From NCBI RefSeq assembly GCF_035998675.1, contig NZ_DASYHI010000020.1, forward strand, positions 682,001 through 746,000: a stretch of 64,000 bases of DNA, written 5' to 3'. The translations under genes were made by a program, and so were the position numbers. Origin of the DNA: Telluribacter sp035998675. GTDB lineage: Bacteria > Bacteroidota > Bacteroidia > Cytophagales > Spirosomataceae. Under the pieces are notes generated by a model. That model was given only the letters and a program-made list of their open reading frames with translations. It was not told where the DNA came from and ran no database searches. Positions within the stretch are counted from its first letter, which is position 1. The number at the start of each line of letters is the position of its first letter. Positions 61,990 through 64,000 of the stretch are shown in pieces.

Positions 61990-62487
61990 ATGAAAAGTTT
62001 GCGTATAATAGCCCTCGCCAGTACCCTTTTCGGCCTGCTTTCAATTTCGTGCAGCCAGGCCCAGAAGCAAAAAACCCAGGAAAAAGAAACAGTACGCCAG
62101 GTACAGAAAACCAAAGAAGAATGGAAAAACCAATTATCGGCTCAGTCGTACTACGTCCTGCGTGAAAAAGGAACCGAACGGGCTTTTACCAGTCCTCTGA
62201 ATGCCAATAAGCAAAAAGGAGTGTATAAATGTGCCGGTTGTGGTACTGAATTATTCAGCTCGCAGCATAAGTTTGAGTCCGGTACGGGATGGCCGAGCTT
62301 TTATAAACCATTGGTTGCCAAGAACGTGGACGAGAAGGCAGATCACGACGCCGGCATGGTTCGGACCGAAGTACTTTGTAACGTATGTGGGGGGCATCTG
62401 GGGCATGTTTTTGAGGACGGTCCGGCTCCTACCGGTCTCCGCTACTGCCTTAACGGTGCAGCCCTTACCTTTGAAAAGAAAGATTAA
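61990..62487 (+). CDS. msrB: Peptide-methionine (R)-S-oxide reductase, lipoprotein form
   Basis: This 165-residue protein has a lipoprotein signal MKSLRIIALASTLFGLLSISC with the Cys near residue 21, so it is envelope-located. A charged linker (about 25-45) precedes the MsrB domain: VLREKGTERAFTSPL, CAGCGTELFSS and CNVCGGHLGHVFEDGP with two zinc CxxC pairs, FESGTGWPSF, and the catalytic Cys in GLRYCLNGAAL. It repairs oxidised methionine of secreted proteins. A terminator follows at once. Confidence 0.92.
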   Translation: MKSLRIIALASTLFGLLSISCSQAQKQKTQEKETVRQVQKTKEEWKNQLSAQSYYVLREKGTERAFTSPLNANKQKGVYKCAGCGTELFSSQHKFESGTGWPSFYKPLVAKNVDEKADHDAGMVRTEVLCNVCGGHLGHVFEDGPAPTGLRYCLNGAALTFEKKD

Positions 62488-62500
62488 ACCTTATGTAATG

Positions 62501-62530
62501 AAGCCGGACGTACCAGTTATCGTCCGGCTT
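62501..62530 (+). terminator. Terminator after msrB
   Basis: AAGCCGGACG at 62501-62510 pairs with CGTCCGGCTT at 62521-62530, with a ten-base loop and TCGTTATATT after it. It separates msrB from the penicillin-binding protein gene. Confidence 0.75.
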
Positions 62531-62534
62531 TCGT

Positions 62535-62542
62535 TATATTTG
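62535..62542 (+). promoter_or_regulatory. -7 promoter element of the PBP1A gene
   Basis: TATATTTG matches TAnnTTTG exactly, 23 bases before the ATG at 62566 and just after the msrB terminator. Confidence 0.5.
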
Positions 62543-62565
62543 ACCCCAATGAAATTAAATGTTTA

Positions 62566-64000
62566 ATGGAAGCTATTCGAGCTTTTTTTAGAAAAATAAG
62601 TACCTTACTTCAACGCTTTGCAGATCAGGTAAAAACCTTTTTGGGTAACCTGTTCTTTGGTGCAATTGGTTTAATTGCGGGCAAAGAGCGGGCCGCTCAG
62701 TTTCGTTTACAGGCAAGCAATACCAACCAGCGGTTGCGCCGGTCCTGGGACCAGGCCGTGGACCGTCACTCGCCTTACTACCGTCCGGTTGTACTTACCT
62801 GGAAAGTTTTCTTCTATGGGTTTCTGGCCTTTGCCTTTTATATTTTTTGCGTAGAGACTAACTTCCTGTGGCTCATGGGTAGTATGCCCAGTGTACAGGA
62901 TCTGCAAAACCCTAAAGTATCGCAGTCATCCGAGATTTATACCGCCGACGGGGTCATGATCGGGAAATTTTACACCGAAAACCGAACGCCCGTTCCCTAC
63001 GAAAAAATATCGCCCCACCTGGTAGAAGCCCTGATTGCCACGGAAGATATCCGTTTTTATGAGCACTCAGGAATTGACTACAAAGCCCTGGGGGCGGTAG
63101 CGGTGGGTATAATAACCGCCGAAACGGACCGCGGAGGGGGAAGTACCATTACCCAGCAGCTGGCCAAGAAATTGTTCAAGACGCGCCGCTCCGAGGCCCG
63201 TGGGGTATTGGGAAGCCTGCCCGGCTTGCGAACATTTATATATAAAACCAAGGAGTGGCTCACGGCCATTAAGCTGGAACGTAACTTTACGAAGCAGGAA
63301 ATCCTGACCATGTACTTTAACACCGTGGACTACGGTAACAACGCCTACGGTATTAATACCGCTGCCAAGTCCTACTTCAGTAAGTCACCCGACAGCCTGA
63401 ATGTACAGGAGTCGGCAGTGCTGGTGGGGTTGCAGAAAGCCACCACAACCTATAATCCAATCCGGAATCCCAAGCGGTCCAGGGAGCGACGTGACGTGGT
63501 GATCAGCCAGATGGCCAAGTACAACTACCTTAGCGCGCAGCAGGCCGACTCCATCAGCCAGCTTCCCATTGAACTGAAGACCAACTTTGAAACTCCATAC
63601 GACGGTAACGCCAACTACTTCAAAAACGCGGTGGTGGATTTTGTAAAGGAATGGGGCGAAAAAAATGGCTATGACCTTTATACCGATGGTCTGAAAATAC
63701 ATACGACTATTGATTCCCGCATGCAGGAACACGCCGAAGAGGCCGTTGCGTTAAAAATGCGGCAGCTGCAGCGGGTATTTGAAGACCACTGGGGAAAACA
63801 AAATCCCTGGGTTGACGAGAACGGCAAGGAAATCCAGGATTTTCTGGAAAACGTGGTAAAACGCACCCGCCGGTACCAGACCCTGGCCACCCGCTTCCCC
63901 AACCAGCCCGATTCAATTACCCACTACCTCAATAAAAAAGATACAATGGTAGTGTACGACTGGAAAACCGGTGGCGAAATGACCCGGTACTGGAGTCCGC
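62566..64000 (+). CDS. Class A penicillin-binding protein (PBP1A), 3' end beyond window
   Basis: The frame opens at ATG 62566 (MEAIRAFFRKIS) and continues to the window edge, giving 478 residues of a longer protein. One membrane helix occurs near residues 82-103 (FYGFLAFAFYIFCVET). The glycosyltransferase domain GT51 follows, with ALIATEDIRFYEHSGIDYKA and GGGSTITQQLAKKLFKTR, then ILTMYFNTVDYGNNAYGINTAAKSYFSK in parts. The later part holds TDGLKIHTTIDSRMQEHAEEAV, the usual start of the region before the transpeptidase. It polymerises and crosslinks peptidoglycan. The penicillin-binding domain is outside the window. Confidence 0.92.
   Translation, partial: MEAIRAFFRKISTLLQRFADQVKTFLGNLFFGAIGLIAGKERAAQFRLQASNTNQRLRRSWDQAVDRHSPYYRPVVLTWKVFFYGFLAFAFYIFCVETNFLWLMGSMPSVQDLQNPKVSQSSEIYTADGVMIGKFYTENRTPVPYEKISPHLVEALIATEDIRFYEHSGIDYKALGAVAVGIITAETDRGGGSTITQQLAKKLFKTRRSEARGVLGSLPGLRTFIYKTKEWLTAIKLERNFTKQEILTMYFNTVDYGNNAYGINTAAKSYFSKSPDSLNVQESAVLVGLQKATTTYNPIRNPKRSRERRDVVISQMAKYNYLSAQQADSISQLPIELKTNFETPYDGNANYFKNAVVDFVKEWGEKNGYDLYTDGLKIHTTIDSRMQEHAEEAVALKMRQLQRVFEDHWGKQNPWVDENGKEIQDFLENVVKRTRRYQTLATRFPNQPDSITHYLNKKDTMVVYDWKTGGEMTRYWSP

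Noticed and set aside
1..64000. tRNA or rRNA genes
   Set aside because: No T-loop (GGTTCRA) with matching arms and no rRNA signature was found on either strand by reading.

Overview
The window looks like chromosomal DNA of a Bacteroidota bacterium, most likely of the order Cytophagales. The reasons are the protein families (GWxTD lipoprotein, DUF5723, DPP7-type S46 peptidase, GxDLY/SGNH hydrolases, haem-binding-domain protein, LVIVD lipoproteins), TAnnTTTG promoter elements, many secreted and lipoproteins, and no consistent Shine-Dalgarno signal. No rRNA, tRNA, CRISPR array or complete insertion sequence was seen. Both ends cut a gene: a small secreted protein on the left and a class A penicillin-binding protein on the right.

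Layout. 1-1.2 kb: two tandem paralogous small secreted proteins, each closed by a strong hairpin. 1.3-4.6 kb: a 3-hydroxyacyl-CoA dehydrogenase-like gene, a GC-rich foldback element bounded by a perfect 40-bp inverted repeat, and a secreted double SGNH hydrolase. 4.7-7.8 kb: an AT-rich, foreign-looking island with a 171-bp MITE-like element, then a two-gene operon of a PLD-nuclease/coiled-coil/four-TM protein and a vWA-like lipoprotein. 8-21 kb: an accessory region of unrelated genes (DUF2306, DoxX, DUF3500, FG-GAP propeller, esterase, pectate-lyase fold, HTH/PIN toxin-antitoxin, DUF4886, GNAT, Ntn hydrolase). It is interspersed with at least seven copies of a double-hairpin repeat of about 77 bp, all in the same orientation. 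Several copies sit at the edges of decayed gene fragments. 21-28 kb: GH28 polygalacturonase, a DUF6454-type protein, LVIVD lipoproteins with an outer-membrane barrel, a haem-binding protein, a dienelactone hydrolase, and a lone encapsulin-type ferritin-like protein.

28-45 kb is mostly conserved metabolism and repair: PLP decarboxylase, ExoIII, DPP7, a TetR regulator with two visible operators and its membrane-protein target, acyl-ACP thioesterase, aspartate carbamoyltransferase, AlkD, a trans-sulfuration enzyme, a dienoyl-CoA isomerase plus 2,4-dienoyl-CoA reductase pair for unsaturated fatty-acid oxidation, a GWxTD lipoprotein and an rRNA methyltransferase. 45-64 kb: a candidate small RNA, a three-gene sensory operon, RidA, a flavoprotein plus membrane polyferredoxin, a DJ-1 protein, a CpsB-like PHP phosphatase, RfbC, PyrF, LysA, a pseudouridine synthase, a circularly permuted ATP-grasp protein, a DUF5723 outer-membrane protein, a PhoD-like phosphatase, MsrB and PBP1A.

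The two most novel-looking signals are the repeat/gene-fragment region at 8.6-20 kb and the PLD-TM plus vWA lipoprotein operon at 5.0-7.8 kb. Gene starts were moved to internal ATG codons where the longest reading frame began with an unlikely GTG or TTG.
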